Origin: Saprospiraceae bacterium | GTDB taxonomy: Bacteria > Bacteroidota > Bacteroidia > Chitinophagales > Saprospiraceae | Reading direction: 5' to 3' | Assembly (NCBI GenBank): GCA_016714895.1 | Contig: JADKBV010000001.1 | Location: forward strand, 248,001 to 312,000 | DNA length: 64,000 bases | Shown here: in pieces, positions 33,374 through 41,362 of the stretch | Position numbering within the stretch: position 1 is the first letter of the stretch | How the letters are laid out: the number at the start of each line of letters is the position of its first letter | The notes under the pieces: generated by a model | What the model was told of the DNA's origin: nothing | What the model saw: only the letters and a program-made list of their open reading frames with translations | Database searches by the model: none | Program-made: the position numbers and the translations under genes

Positions 33374-34386
33374 AAAACCTTCACTTTTTAATATTAGTTT
33401 TTTTGTTACCGTTTTTAATAACCTGTAACTCAAAACAAAGCATAAAACATCAAAAGCCTGAATATGCCCTGGTTATTCACGGAGGCGCCGGGGTTATATT
33501 GCCAACGGATATAAGTAAGGAAAAAGAAAAAGCATATTTTTTTTCTCTTGACACTGCTTTGCAAATTGGAGAAAATATTCTCAAAAACGGGGGAAGCAGT
33601 CTGAATGCAGTTGAAGCGGTCATTGTTTTTTTGGAAAATGATTCATTATTTAACGCCGGTAAAGGAGCCGTTTTTACATTTGATGGTAAAAATGAACTGG
33701 ATGCTTCGGTTATGTTTGGAAAAGATAAAACAGCAGGCTCAGTTGCAGGAGTCACCACAATTAAAAATCCGATCAAAGCTGCCAGAGCTGTAATGGAAAA
33801 GTCACCTCATGTTTTGATGGTTGGTGCAGGTGCGGAATCGTTTGCAAAAGAAAAGGGAATTGAAATGGTTGATCCTTCATATTTTTTTACCTATGAAAGG
33901 TGGAACTCCCACCAAAAGTTGAAAAAACAGGAAGTAGAAAACAAAGATAAAACGGATATACCTGTTGCGGATAAAAAGAAAGGAACGGTTGGTTGTGTCG
34001 CTCTGGACAAAGAAGGAAATATATCTGCCGGGACTTCTACAGGCGGTATGACCAATAAAAAGTACAATAGAGTAGGAGATTCTCCTTTGATCGGAGCGGG
34101 TACATACGCAGACAATAAAAGTTGCGGTATCTCATGTACCGGTCACGGCGAGTTTTTTATCAGATATACTGTAGCTAAAGATGTAGCGGCTTTAGTAGAA
34201 TATAAAAATATGGATATACAAACTGCTGCAGATGAAGTCATCCATCAAAAGCTGGGAAAAATAGGCGCCGAAGGAGGATTGGTCGGGATAGATAAGGAAG
34301 GAAATATCGTTATGAGTTTTAATACACCAGGTATGTACAGAGGGTATTGTATTCCCGGCAAAAGAGAAACATTTATTTATAAATAA
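33370..34386 (+). CDS. Isoaspartyl peptidase/L-asparaginase, lipoprotein form
   Basis: The 338-residue protein is an Ntn-hydrolase of the plant-type asparaginase family. The autocleavage and nucleophile threonine is T206 in KKKGTVGCVALD, and substrate residues lie in GTSTGGMTNK and GAGTYADN. A signal peptide with lipobox-like ITC (Cys19) suggests attachment to a membrane outside the cytoplasm. It would release aspartate from isoaspartyl peptides or split asparagine. It is coupled to plsC by a 4-base overlap, with a small lipoprotein gene 12 bases downstream. Confidence 0.93.
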   Translation: MKNLHFLILVFLLPFLITCNSKQSIKHQKPEYALVIHGGAGVILPTDISKEKEKAYFFSLDTALQIGENILKNGGSSLNAVEAVIVFLENDSLFNAGKGAVFTFDGKNELDASVMFGKDKTAGSVAGVTTIKNPIKAARAVMEKSPHVLMVGAGAESFAKEKGIEMVDPSYFFTYERWNSHQKLKKQEVENKDKTDIPVADKKKGTVGCVALDKEGNISAGTSTGGMTNKKYNRVGDSPLIGAGTYADNKSCGISCTGHGEFFIRYTVAKDVAALVEYKNMDIQTAADEVIHQKLGKIGAEGGLVGIDKEGNIVMSFNTPGMYRGYCIPGKRETFIYK

Positions 34387-34398
34387 TATAAGATCATC

Positions 34399-34908
34399 AT
34401 GAATTTAAAATATATTTTACAAACAGTAGCCTTTTTTATATTGATTGGTATGATGTCCTGTAAAGAAAGGGGCGATAATAAACCGTCAGAAGAACAGGCC
34501 AAAGTTGAGGTAACACCAAAAGAATATCCAAGGGGTGTCAATGAAACATGGGCGACATTTGAAAAAGAAGCAGGAAAAAAGCCATCGGATGTTGGTCTGA
34601 TGAAATCTGCTGAATTGCAGGAGAGAATAAAAAGTCTTCTGAAGGATGACTATCAGCGGTTTCAAAAAGATTGGAATCAGGAGACTCCTTTGGTTATTGA
34701 AGACAGGATCATATTTTTTACAGGTTGTAAAGCTGATGATTGTAAAGCCAACAAGTACGCCATTTATCTTGACGTAAATGATAATAATATTAACATTGTC
34801 AATTTTACATATGGCCGCGCAAAAAGTTATGCAGAAAGATACATTATCGGTTTACCGGCAGGATTGCTTAAAGAATACGAGGCTATCAGAGCATTTCAGG
34901 GTTTGTAG
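34399..34908 (+). CDS. Small lipoprotein of unknown function
   Basis: The 169-residue product has a lipoprotein signal peptide (ILIGMMSC then KERGDNKP). The mature part begins with a flexible charged linker and contains FFTGCKADDCKANKYAIYLDVNDNNINIVNF, in which the cysteine pair C-x4-C resembles a metal or disulfide site. No family is recognised. It follows the isoaspartyl peptidase in the same direction by 12 bases and ends 2 bases from the convergent NlpC/P60 gene. Confidence 0.68.
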   Translation: MNLKYILQTVAFFILIGMMSCKERGDNKPSEEQAKVEVTPKEYPRGVNETWATFEKEAGKKPSDVGLMKSAELQERIKSLLKDDYQRFQKDWNQETPLVIEDRIIFFTGCKADDCKANKYAIYLDVNDNNINIVNFTYGRAKSYAERYIIGLPAGLLKEYEAIRAFQGL

Positions 34909-34910
34909 TT

Positions 34911-35402
34911 TTATTTTTTGCCGGTCAGTACATTTCTGGTCTGTAAATACCTTCTTTTATAATAAGGATCGTACATGTGATCTATCGTAATGCCTTTTTG
35001 TACGGAAGAATGTATAAAATATAAGGTATCATTACTCCAATGATGCACCAATCCCACGTGACCGGGAATGTTATTGTGCGGGTTTCGTCCTTTAAATACA
35101 AGTATATCACCTGGTTTAGCATCTTTCATTTCTATAACCCGTGTTCCGTCCTTTACTTGTGTTACGGAACTTCTTGTGACCTTTATGCCGAATTTAGCTA
35201 AGATAAATCTGGTATAACCTGAACAATCCATAACCTGGCCCTTAATATTTGTTCTGTAACGTTTACCCAGATATTTTTCAGCTTCTTTTATGATTTCTTG
35301 TCTTTGGTTTTTTTCACCTGATTCAGGATCAGATTGAACCCCTAGTTCAGCGTTCACTGAAACGGATATAAAACAAAATGTCAGGATCAGAAATCTGAAC
35401 AT
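34911..35402 (-). CDS. NlpC/P60 family cell-wall peptidase
   Basis: From ATG at 35402 the 163-residue protein has a signal peptide (MFRFLILTFCFISVSVNA) and an NlpC/P60 (C40) domain. The catalytic cysteine is C60 in QVMDCSGYTRF and the histidine H115 in IPGHVGLVH. This type cleaves peptidoglycan stem peptides (D-Glu-diaminopimelate endopeptidase) in the periplasm. The frame continues 24 codons upstream, but that part is Lys-rich and lacks a signal, so the later ATG is preferred. A DUF1460 gene with a similar fold lies just upstream. Confidence 0.88.
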   Translation of the reverse strand: MFRFLILTFCFISVSVNAELGVQSDPESGEKNQRQEIIKEAEKYLGKRYRTNIKGQVMDCSGYTRFILAKFGIKVTRSSVTQVKDGTRVIEMKDAKPGDILVFKGRNPHNNIPGHVGLVHHWSNDTLYFIHSSVQKGITIDHMYDPYYKRRYLQTRNVLTGKK

Positions 35403-35520
35403 AAAATTTTGCCGTTTATTTTTTCTTGTTTTTGGGTACAAAAAAAACTGTTTAAACTTGTTTACGATGCACAAATTTAATAATATTGCCTGAATAAAAA
35501 GTAGAAAACGTCAAAAATGT

Positions 35521-36309
35521 TTACTGTATTGTGTTTCGGAATATAATAATCCCGTCAATAAATGGTATAGTTTTCATATATTGATCAATAGGTAGTTTTG
35601 ATATTTCGACCTTTTTGGTTCGGAAAGACGCATGCAGAAGGTGTGGTTTTTGATGAATGAGGATAATAAATCCGGTATGTGAAATATCCAGTCCTTTTAC
35701 GGATGACACAAAAGCGAAGATATCCCCGTTTTGTAGCTTAGGTAATATTTTTTCTACATTGCGGTTGGGTACATAGGGAATGTTAATATCTGACAAAATA
35801 ATTTCAGTTTCCCGTATTTTTGACATAACCGTGCTATCCGTCAGTTTAGGATATTTATGGCCATTGGAAGACATGAAGTGAATTTGTTTTTTCCGGAATT
35901 CTCCGCCGAGTGAGTGGCTGATGTTTTTTCCGATACCATTTTTTTCAACTTGAAGCAACCATTCAGAAAAGTAATGAATCCTGCTTTCATAACCGTTCAT
36001 TTTTCCATTCCGATACCTGAGGCTGGTCAGGATTTTGTCAAAATTTGAATACTTGGGAGGTTTTTTACTTAAAGTTTGAGCGATAACATATTCAACAAAA
36101 GTTACACAATCGAATTGGATTGAATCTATCGTAAGTACTTCCTCATTTTGGAAGTCAAGGGTATTGCTTTCGTAAGGTTTGCCTAAATGTGTTTTAGCTG
36201 TTTGGATATATAAGTCACCTGTTGTTTGTCCAAATGATGTGATAGCAATACTTACGTTTATCAAGATCACAAAATAATAAAAGGAAATGTCTGGTGAAAA
36301 ATTCATCAT
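35521..36309 (-). CDS. DUF1460 amidase-like exported protein
   Basis: The 262-residue protein has a signal-like start (YYFVILINVSIAITSFGQ) and matches DUF1460, an NlpC/P60-related cysteine hydrolase that acts like an N-acetylmuramoyl-L-alanine amidase. Key pieces are FDCVTFVEYV (Cys68), RYRNGKMNGYESRIHYFSEWL, NGDIFAFVSSVKGLDISHTGFII with the histidine, and HLLHASF. The function is known for the family only by analogy. Adjacent to the NlpC/P60 gene and in the same direction. Confidence 0.86.
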   Translation of the reverse strand: MMNFSPDISFYYFVILINVSIAITSFGQTTGDLYIQTAKTHLGKPYESNTLDFQNEEVLTIDSIQFDCVTFVEYVIAQTLSKKPPKYSNFDKILTSLRYRNGKMNGYESRIHYFSEWLLQVEKNGIGKNISHSLGGEFRKKQIHFMSSNGHKYPKLTDSTVMSKIRETEIILSDINIPYVPNRNVEKILPKLQNGDIFAFVSSVKGLDISHTGFIILIHQKPHLLHASFRTKKVEISKLPIDQYMKTIPFIDGIIIFRNTIQ

Positions 36310-36370
36310 GAAGGTTAAACTATGTTTTTTACATTAATATCATATTTCGATTTTCAAACATAGGTCTAAC

Positions 36371-36405
36371 AAAAAAGGTTGTCTTTATGCAAGACAACCT
36401 TTTTT
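36371..36405. terminator. Perfect 15-bp bidirectional terminator
   Basis: Arms 36371-36385 and 36391-36405 (AAAAAAGGTTGTCTT and its complement) enclose a 5-base loop. Runs of six A and six T make it active on both strands. On the minus strand it ends the T9SS protein gene 20 bases after its stop and separates it from the DUF1460 gene. Confidence 0.9.
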
Positions 36406-36425
36406 GATGATTGCGGAACAAATGT

Positions 36426-38462
36426 TTATTTGGTCACAAATATTTTTCTGGTTACTGTTTCATTTTGCGTTCTTACGTTAAGCAAATACATACCTGGTTG
36501 TAAGGTAACGGTACTCATCGGAATGGTGTAATCTCCTTGTAAACCGGTTACCAATTTACTGGCTACCAAAGAACCGGTGATATCCATCAATTCGATAGAA
36601 ACATCGGAAGTCGATTTAACAGTAAAGTCTACGTAGACGATTTCCTGAGCCGGGTTAGGGTACGCTTTAACAGCATCATGAACGATAACATTTTCAGCAT
36701 TGACATATCCATTAGATACTGCTTCCGGGTATGACGTAATGGCTGCATTTTCATAACCATCAGCACTCAATAAAATCGGAATGATCTGGAAGTTATCAAT
36801 ATTCATACCTGCAGGAATGGTAAATGAAAAACTTTTGGTAACAGATTCTCCTTCGTTAAAAGTACCTTCCACACTGTTTTCATTGTTTTTTGTTAAGCCG
36901 GTAATAAATCTACCCACGTGGTCATAGACCATTTGAGCAGCAGGAACCGGACTAGGCAGTAATTCATAACCTCCCATTGGACCTGCTCCACCGCCTGCAT
37001 AAGCGTTAGCCTGATTGTATCCTGAACCGGTACCTTTAACTTTGTCTTCAGCCAGAACCATATTAATCCACATAGGTTTACTATTGTTTGCCTGAAATGT
37101 TGTGATAACGGAAACATCCAAAACACGTGTGTCAGGATTAAACTTTGCACCTGTTGTGAAATAAGCTGGTGCTGCCTCTGCTATTCTCTGAAGAAAAGGT
37201 GCTTCAGAAGTAGAAGGGTCAGTTACTGTCGTTCTGTTTAATACAACGCTTGGAAATCCCGAAAAACCCGGGGTGCTTCTGATCAGCGCGTCATAAGCAG
37301 CGACCGTCATAGGATCATTATTATGAACGGCAATAGGAATATATCTTTTGTTGTATTTTTTGCTCAATAAGTCCAGGAAAACGGCACCTCTTGGGCACCA
37401 TGGACACCAGGTTCCTGTTGCTTCTTCTACGAGGACTCCTTTATTTACTGCCGGAGTAACTCCTTCAAGATTAAATTCTGTTGAGTTGTTACAAACTTCT
37501 TCATCACCTGCCATTCCATTGACCGAAATTACAGTGACTTTAAGGTTGTTGCTACCGGCATTTAATGTGATAGGAGCAGCTGTGGATATGGTTTGGGTTT
37601 CTCCGGATGCCAGTTCCACACCTGCGAGATTAAGAGCTACCGGTGCGCCATTATTGGTCGCCTCTAATTCAAGTTCGAGGATGTTTTCCAATCCCAGGTT
37701 AGAAACTGAAAATGAAAAATTGTCTTCTGTACCTGTAAAGCTGATGTTATCCCATGAAATATTGTCAACAGCAAGGTCATTTAATATTTCAGGCGCGTTT
37801 GGATTGTAAGAAAAGCTGAAATCATCACAATAAAAAGCAGAACTTGCATCGGTAGGATACAAATTAAGTGCTGCCAATAATTTGTTGGTGTTTTTAAAAG
37901 CACCTACACATTCTCCATTAATCAAAACCTTCCAATTGTTGGATGTCAGATTGATTTCCATTCCAAAGGTAAACCATTCATCAGAAGGATAGGTAGTGGT
38001 AAACAATCTTGCATTGGTACTCCCTGTCAGGTCAAGCGTATTGTTTTCGCGAAGAAATCCGTTTAAAGTCCACAAAACACCTGGTGTGGTGTTGCCCTGA
38101 AAGTTGAAATAACCGGTTTTACCTTTTTCGATGTACATTTTCCACTCGATAGTAAATAAACCTGTATTATATCTGTCTCCGAAAGGCAAAATGATATCCG
38201 TTGGTCCGCCAGTCGTAGATGTTGATGAAATCAAAATAGAGTTATTACCGCTCGCAGCTCTGGTATTGACTATTTTAGTATCCGTTGCTGTACCGGGTTT
38301 GTTGTCCCATGTTTTCCATTTCGGGTTGACAACACATAAAAAATCTCCGGCATTGTAAGCATCGAAATTATCCGAAAAAGTAACCTGTGAAAATCCGGGG
38401 TTTAAAAGGAAAGAAAAAACAAAAATAAAAATTGATTGTGTAAATAATTGACGCATAATCAT
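36426..38462 (-). CDS. T9SS-secreted Omp28-like protein with CPWC motif
   Basis: The 678-residue protein has a signal peptide (MRQLFTQSIFIFVFSFLLNPGFSQ), an N-terminal jelly-roll-like half (LamG/concanavalin style), an Omp28-like thioredoxin-fold region with TGTWCPWCPRGAVFLDLLSK and HNNDPM (near residue 350), and a C-terminal type A sorting domain (KAYPNPAQEIVYVDF...TRKIFVTK). It should cross the outer membrane through T9SS and be attached or released at the surface. Two ATGs, at 38462 and 38456, are possible starts. Confidence 0.9.
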   Translation of the reverse strand: MIMRQLFTQSIFIFVFSFLLNPGFSQVTFSDNFDAYNAGDFLCVVNPKWKTWDNKPGTATDTKIVNTRAASGNNSILISSTSTTGGPTDIILPFGDRYNTGLFTIEWKMYIEKGKTGYFNFQGNTTPGVLWTLNGFLRENNTLDLTGSTNARLFTTTYPSDEWFTFGMEINLTSNNWKVLINGECVGAFKNTNKLLAALNLYPTDASSAFYCDDFSFSYNPNAPEILNDLAVDNISWDNISFTGTEDNFSFSVSNLGLENILELELEATNNGAPVALNLAGVELASGETQTISTAAPITLNAGSNNLKVTVISVNGMAGDEEVCNNSTEFNLEGVTPAVNKGVLVEEATGTWCPWCPRGAVFLDLLSKKYNKRYIPIAVHNNDPMTVAAYDALIRSTPGFSGFPSVVLNRTTVTDPSTSEAPFLQRIAEAAPAYFTTGAKFNPDTRVLDVSVITTFQANNSKPMWINMVLAEDKVKGTGSGYNQANAYAGGGAGPMGGYELLPSPVPAAQMVYDHVGRFITGLTKNNENSVEGTFNEGESVTKSFSFTIPAGMNIDNFQIIPILLSADGYENAAITSYPEAVSNGYVNAENVIVHDAVKAYPNPAQEIVYVDFTVKSTSDVSIELMDITGSLVASKLVTGLQGDYTIPMSTVTLQPGMYLLNVRTQNETVTRKIFVTK

Positions 38463-38501
38463 GTTTTTTAGTGATATAAATCTTTATGAAGAATAGATAT
38501 G

Positions 38502-38509
38502 CAAATGTA
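38502..38509 (-). promoter_or_regulatory. -7 promoter box of the Omp28-like T9SS gene
   Basis: The minus strand reads TACATTTG, matching TAnnTTTG. A TTTG lies at 38526-38529 with 16 bases between, a little short for the -33/-7 spacing. Confidence 0.5.
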
Positions 38510-38604
38510 AAAATTTTATTGGATACAAATAACATATACATAAAATTTAATAATTGGCTGAAGAAAAAATTAGATTAAATTTTTTTATAATATAATATTA
38601 TGTT

Positions 38605-38612
38605 TACCTTTG
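38605..38612 (+). promoter_or_regulatory. -7 promoter box for the exb/ton cluster
   Basis: TACCTTTG matches the consensus exactly. It lies 172 bases before the exbB start, leaving a long leader. No TTG -33 element is clear at the usual distance. Confidence 0.45.
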
Positions 38613-38784
38613 TTGCCAATATGTCAACCATTTGTAGTAACAGAACGAAATCGTAAAATTCATTTTTTGGAAAAACAGGGTTTTACGGACAGTGATTTTG
38701 TTCCTGTATCAAATGGTGCATGTTTTTTAACAGATAATAAAATCATATAATATTCGTTTCATCAAACAAATCAAGTAGAAAAAC

Positions 38785-39483
38785 ATGTTCAATTTACTTT
38801 TTAACCTTTTTCAGGCAGCAGAAACAGAAATAGACACAGAAGCGGTCCAGGAATCACAGAATCTTATCGATCTCATAGTCTCGGGCGGGCCTATGGGTAT
38901 TGCAATTGTTGCCATTTTATTGTTCTTATCCGTAGCGGCTGTTGCTATTTTTATAGAAAGATGGTATACCATTCAACGGGCCGGTAAAATTGATGAAAAC
39001 TTTATAAACAACATCAGGGCATCAGTAGGTTCCGGTAATATTGAAGGAGCGAAAGCATTATGCAGAGCAACAGATTCGCCGGCTGCACGAATGGTTGAAA
39101 AAGGTCTTATGAGAATCGGAAAACCATTAAAAGATATAGACGCTGCTATAGAAAACGTGGGTAATCTTGAAGTTTTTAAATTAGAAAAAAATCTTTCTAC
39201 CCTTGCCAGTATCAGTGGGGCGGCTCCGATGATCGGGTTTTTGGGTACGGTTACCGGTATGATTCTGGCTTTCTACAAAATGGCTTCCGAATCCAATGTC
39301 ACTCCTGATGTTTTGGCTGGTGGTATTTATCAGGCTTTGATTACGACCGCATTCGGACTTTTGATAGGAATCTTTTCGTTTGTAGGATATAACCTTTTGG
39401 TTGCTAAAGTAGACAAAGTAATATTTTTGATGGAAAAAACAACCATAGACTTTATGGACTTGTTGCAGGAACCTACTCATTAA
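38785..39483 (+). CDS. exbB: MotA/TolQ/ExbB proton-channel protein
   Basis: The 232-residue inner-membrane protein has an N-terminal segment followed by TM helices at about residues 34-58, 135-160 and 175-200. The conserved ISGAAPMIGFLGTVTGMILAFYKMA helix and LITTAFGLLIGIFSFVGYNLL helix mark the TolQ/ExbB family. It forms a proton channel with the ExbD proteins that energises TonB. The two ExbD genes follow at 5 and 4 bases. TolQ (with Tol-Pal) is the alternative name; context with a TonB-like protein favours ExbB. Confidence 0.9.
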   Translation: MFNLLFNLFQAAETEIDTEAVQESQNLIDLIVSGGPMGIAIVAILLFLSVAAVAIFIERWYTIQRAGKIDENFINNIRASVGSGNIEGAKALCRATDSPAARMVEKGLMRIGKPLKDIDAAIENVGNLEVFKLEKNLSTLASISGAAPMIGFLGTVTGMILAFYKMASESNVTPDVLAGGIYQALITTAFGLLIGIFSFVGYNLLVAKVDKVIFLMEKTTIDFMDLLQEPTH

Positions 39484-39488
39484 TTATT

Positions 39489-39899
39489 ATGGGAGTCAAA
39501 AGAAGAAATAAATTATCGGCAGAATTTAATATGTCATCATTGACAGATATTATTTTTCTATTGCTGATATTTTTTATGTTGACATCAAATATGGTTCAGA
39601 TAACGGTGGACTTACCCAAATCTGAATCAAAAACGGTGGCTCCGTCTGATTTACCTGTAATGCTTACGATAGACGGTAAAATTTCAGTGGTTGGCAAAGC
39701 TTCTTCAAAAGAAACCATGGAAAGGGACATTGCGACCGCTGTAAGAAATTCAAATAATAAAGATAATGCCACCGTAATGATTGTATCGGAAGTTGGTGTT
39801 CCATGGAAGGATGTGCACCAAGTCATGAAAATCGCCAGTGGTCTGAAAGTAAAAGCCATTATCGCCACAGCACCTACCACTCAAAAAGATAAATCTTAA
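39489..39899 (+). CDS. exbD: ExbD/TolR biopolymer transport protein, copy 1
   Basis: The 136-residue protein has a short cytoplasmic head (MGVKRRNKLSAEFNM), one TM helix (LTDIIFLLLIFFMLTSNM) with the conserved proton-binding Asp in SLTDI (D19), and a periplasmic domain. It works with ExbB to transduce the proton gradient. Its first 34 residues are nearly identical to the following paralogue while the periplasmic part has diverged. Confidence 0.9.
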   Translation: MGVKRRNKLSAEFNMSSLTDIIFLLLIFFMLTSNMVQITVDLPKSESKTVAPSDLPVMLTIDGKISVVGKASSKETMERDIATAVRNSNNKDNATVMIVSEVGVPWKDVHQVMKIASGLKVKAIIATAPTTQKDKS

Positions 39900-39903
39900 T
39901 ATC

Positions 39904-40302
39904 ATGGGAGTTAAAAAAAGAAGCAAAGTAAGTGCTGAATTTAATATGTCATCCTTAACAGATATCATCTTTTTATTGTTGATATTTTTTATGCTGACCT
40001 CTTCCAGTATAATGCCTAATGCCCTGAATCTGCAATTGCCGGGAAAACAATCCAAAGCACCACCGAGCAAAGCTGAAAATAAAATAATAGGTGTAACACA
40101 AGCAGGTAGTTATACACTGAATGGTGTACCTGTCAGTATATCAGGTATTGAAAGTACCATCAGATCACTGAAACAGCGTGATGGAGATCAGGCTGCCTTT
40201 GTCGTCAGTCCGGATGGAGATGCAGATAATGAAAGTGTGGTTGCCATCCTCGATCTTGCATATAGAATGGAAATCAGAGCAGTTCTGAGCGATCCTAAGT
40301 AA
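39904..40302 (+). CDS. exbD: ExbD/TolR biopolymer transport protein, copy 2
   Basis: The 132-residue paralogue starts 4 bases after copy 1. Its N-terminus (MGVKKRSKVSAEFNM, SLTDIIFLLLIFFMLTSSS) repeats that of copy 1 with few changes, including the essential Asp19. Its periplasmic half (IMPNALNLQLPGKQSKAPPSKAENKIIGV) differs. Tandem ExbD copies are common in Bacteroidota and may form a heteromeric stator. Confidence 0.9.
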   Translation: MGVKKRSKVSAEFNMSSLTDIIFLLLIFFMLTSSSIMPNALNLQLPGKQSKAPPSKAENKIIGVTQAGSYTLNGVPVSISGIESTIRSLKQRDGDQAAFVVSPDGDADNESVVAILDLAYRMEIRAVLSDPK

Positions 40303-40390
40303 ATATCGTCAGTATCAAAACGTACACAACCATAAGTTTCATTCCCCGGGGTTTACAGAGTGTTTTATTAATTCATGTTACTTGTATTGA

Positions 40391-41227
40391 ATGAAAGATG
40401 ACGTTTTATATTCAGAAGAAAGGAACCGAAAAGTAGGGTTTTATATAAGTGTCTGCATTCATCTTGCATTACTCTTACTATTATTTATCAGATTTGTCCC
40501 AATAATGAAGTTTCCTTCCGAAGAAAGCGGAATTATGGTTGTTTTTGGTGAGGAAGATGCAGGTCAAAACAGTGAAATATTTGAAGCTGAAACTGAAGAA
40601 TCCGAACCTGTTTTATCTGAAGTTTCCCCTTCAAAAGTGAGTCAAACCAAAGAAGTGGTTACTGCAACGCGGGACGAAATAGCAGAAATCAAGGCTGAAG
40701 AGAAGAAAAAAAATGATGTAAAAAAAGATAAACAAACAGAGGAAAATAAAAGACTGGAAAAACAACGGTTGGAAAAACAAAAACAGGAAAAAGAAGCTGC
40801 AGAAAAATTAGCCAAAGAAAAAGATGCAGCTGAAAAAAAGAAAAAAATGACCGATCTTTTTGGAAAAGGAAAAGGAGCAGGCTCAAAACCCGGTGATGCG
40901 GGTAATCCTTCTGGAGAACCTAATGGAAAGGTATTGGACGGCATTTCCAAGGGGTCAGGAAGGGTTGGAGGTGGCCTCGCTTCAAGAGGTTTGATATATG
41001 AACCTGTTTTCAAGGATAATTCTCAAAGATCAGGAAGGGTTGTAGTCACTGTATGTGTTGATCCTGCTGGAAAGGTTATTTCTTCAAAATATACACAAAA
41101 AGGTTCAACGACCAATGATACTTACCTTATTCAGCTTACAGAAAAAACAGCTGCTAAATACAAATTTTCGCCGGGGGATGCAGATTCTCAATGTGGCACC
41201 ATAACGGTAGAATACAAAGTTCAGTAA
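40391..41227 (+). CDS. TonB-like energy transducer
   Basis: The 278-residue protein has an N-terminal inner-membrane helix (VGFYISVCIHLALLLLLFI, residues 15-33), a long charged Lys/Glu-rich coiled coil (about residues 90-160, EKQRLEKQKQEKEAAEKLAKEK) and a C-terminal TonB/TolA-like domain (RSGRVVVTVCVDPAGKVISSKYT). It should bridge the periplasm to outer-membrane receptors. It is the fourth gene in the cluster after exbB and two exbD genes, 88 bases downstream. The coiled coil resembles TolA; TonB/TolA remain both possible. Confidence 0.87.
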   Translation: MKDDVLYSEERNRKVGFYISVCIHLALLLLLFIRFVPIMKFPSEESGIMVVFGEEDAGQNSEIFEAETEESEPVLSEVSPSKVSQTKEVVTATRDEIAEIKAEEKKKNDVKKDKQTEENKRLEKQRLEKQKQEKEAAEKLAKEKDAAEKKKKMTDLFGKGKGAGSKPGDAGNPSGEPNGKVLDGISKGSGRVGGGLASRGLIYEPVFKDNSQRSGRVVVTVCVDPAGKVISSKYTQKGSTTNDTYLIQLTEKTAAKYKFSPGDADSQCGTITVEYKVQ

Positions 41228-41330
41228 GCCAAAAAATTAAACTTTCTTTATATTTATTTTTCGTTTGACGCCTTCAAACAATTTATTTTGATAATTCATG
41301 ACAAATCATGATATATAAATGTTTTTTATA

Positions 41331-41338
41331 TATATTTG
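41331..41338 (+). promoter_or_regulatory. -7 promoter box of the FG-GAP T9SS gene
   Basis: TATATTTG matches TAnnTTTG. The TTG at 41336-41338, the first in-frame start of the long ORF, is inside the box, so the true start must be the ATG at 41363 after a leader of about 20 bases. Confidence 0.52.
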
Positions 41339-41362
41339 CACCTTATTTGTAACTATTTTAAT

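Larger units (their letters stand above)
38463..38784. other. 322-base gap with divergent promoters
   Basis: The gap between the T9SS gene (minus) and exbB (plus) holds one -7 box for each direction (38502-38509 and 38605-38612) and no gene. The stretch from 38613 to 38784 would be an unusually long leader for exbB, about 165 bases. Confidence 0.55.
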
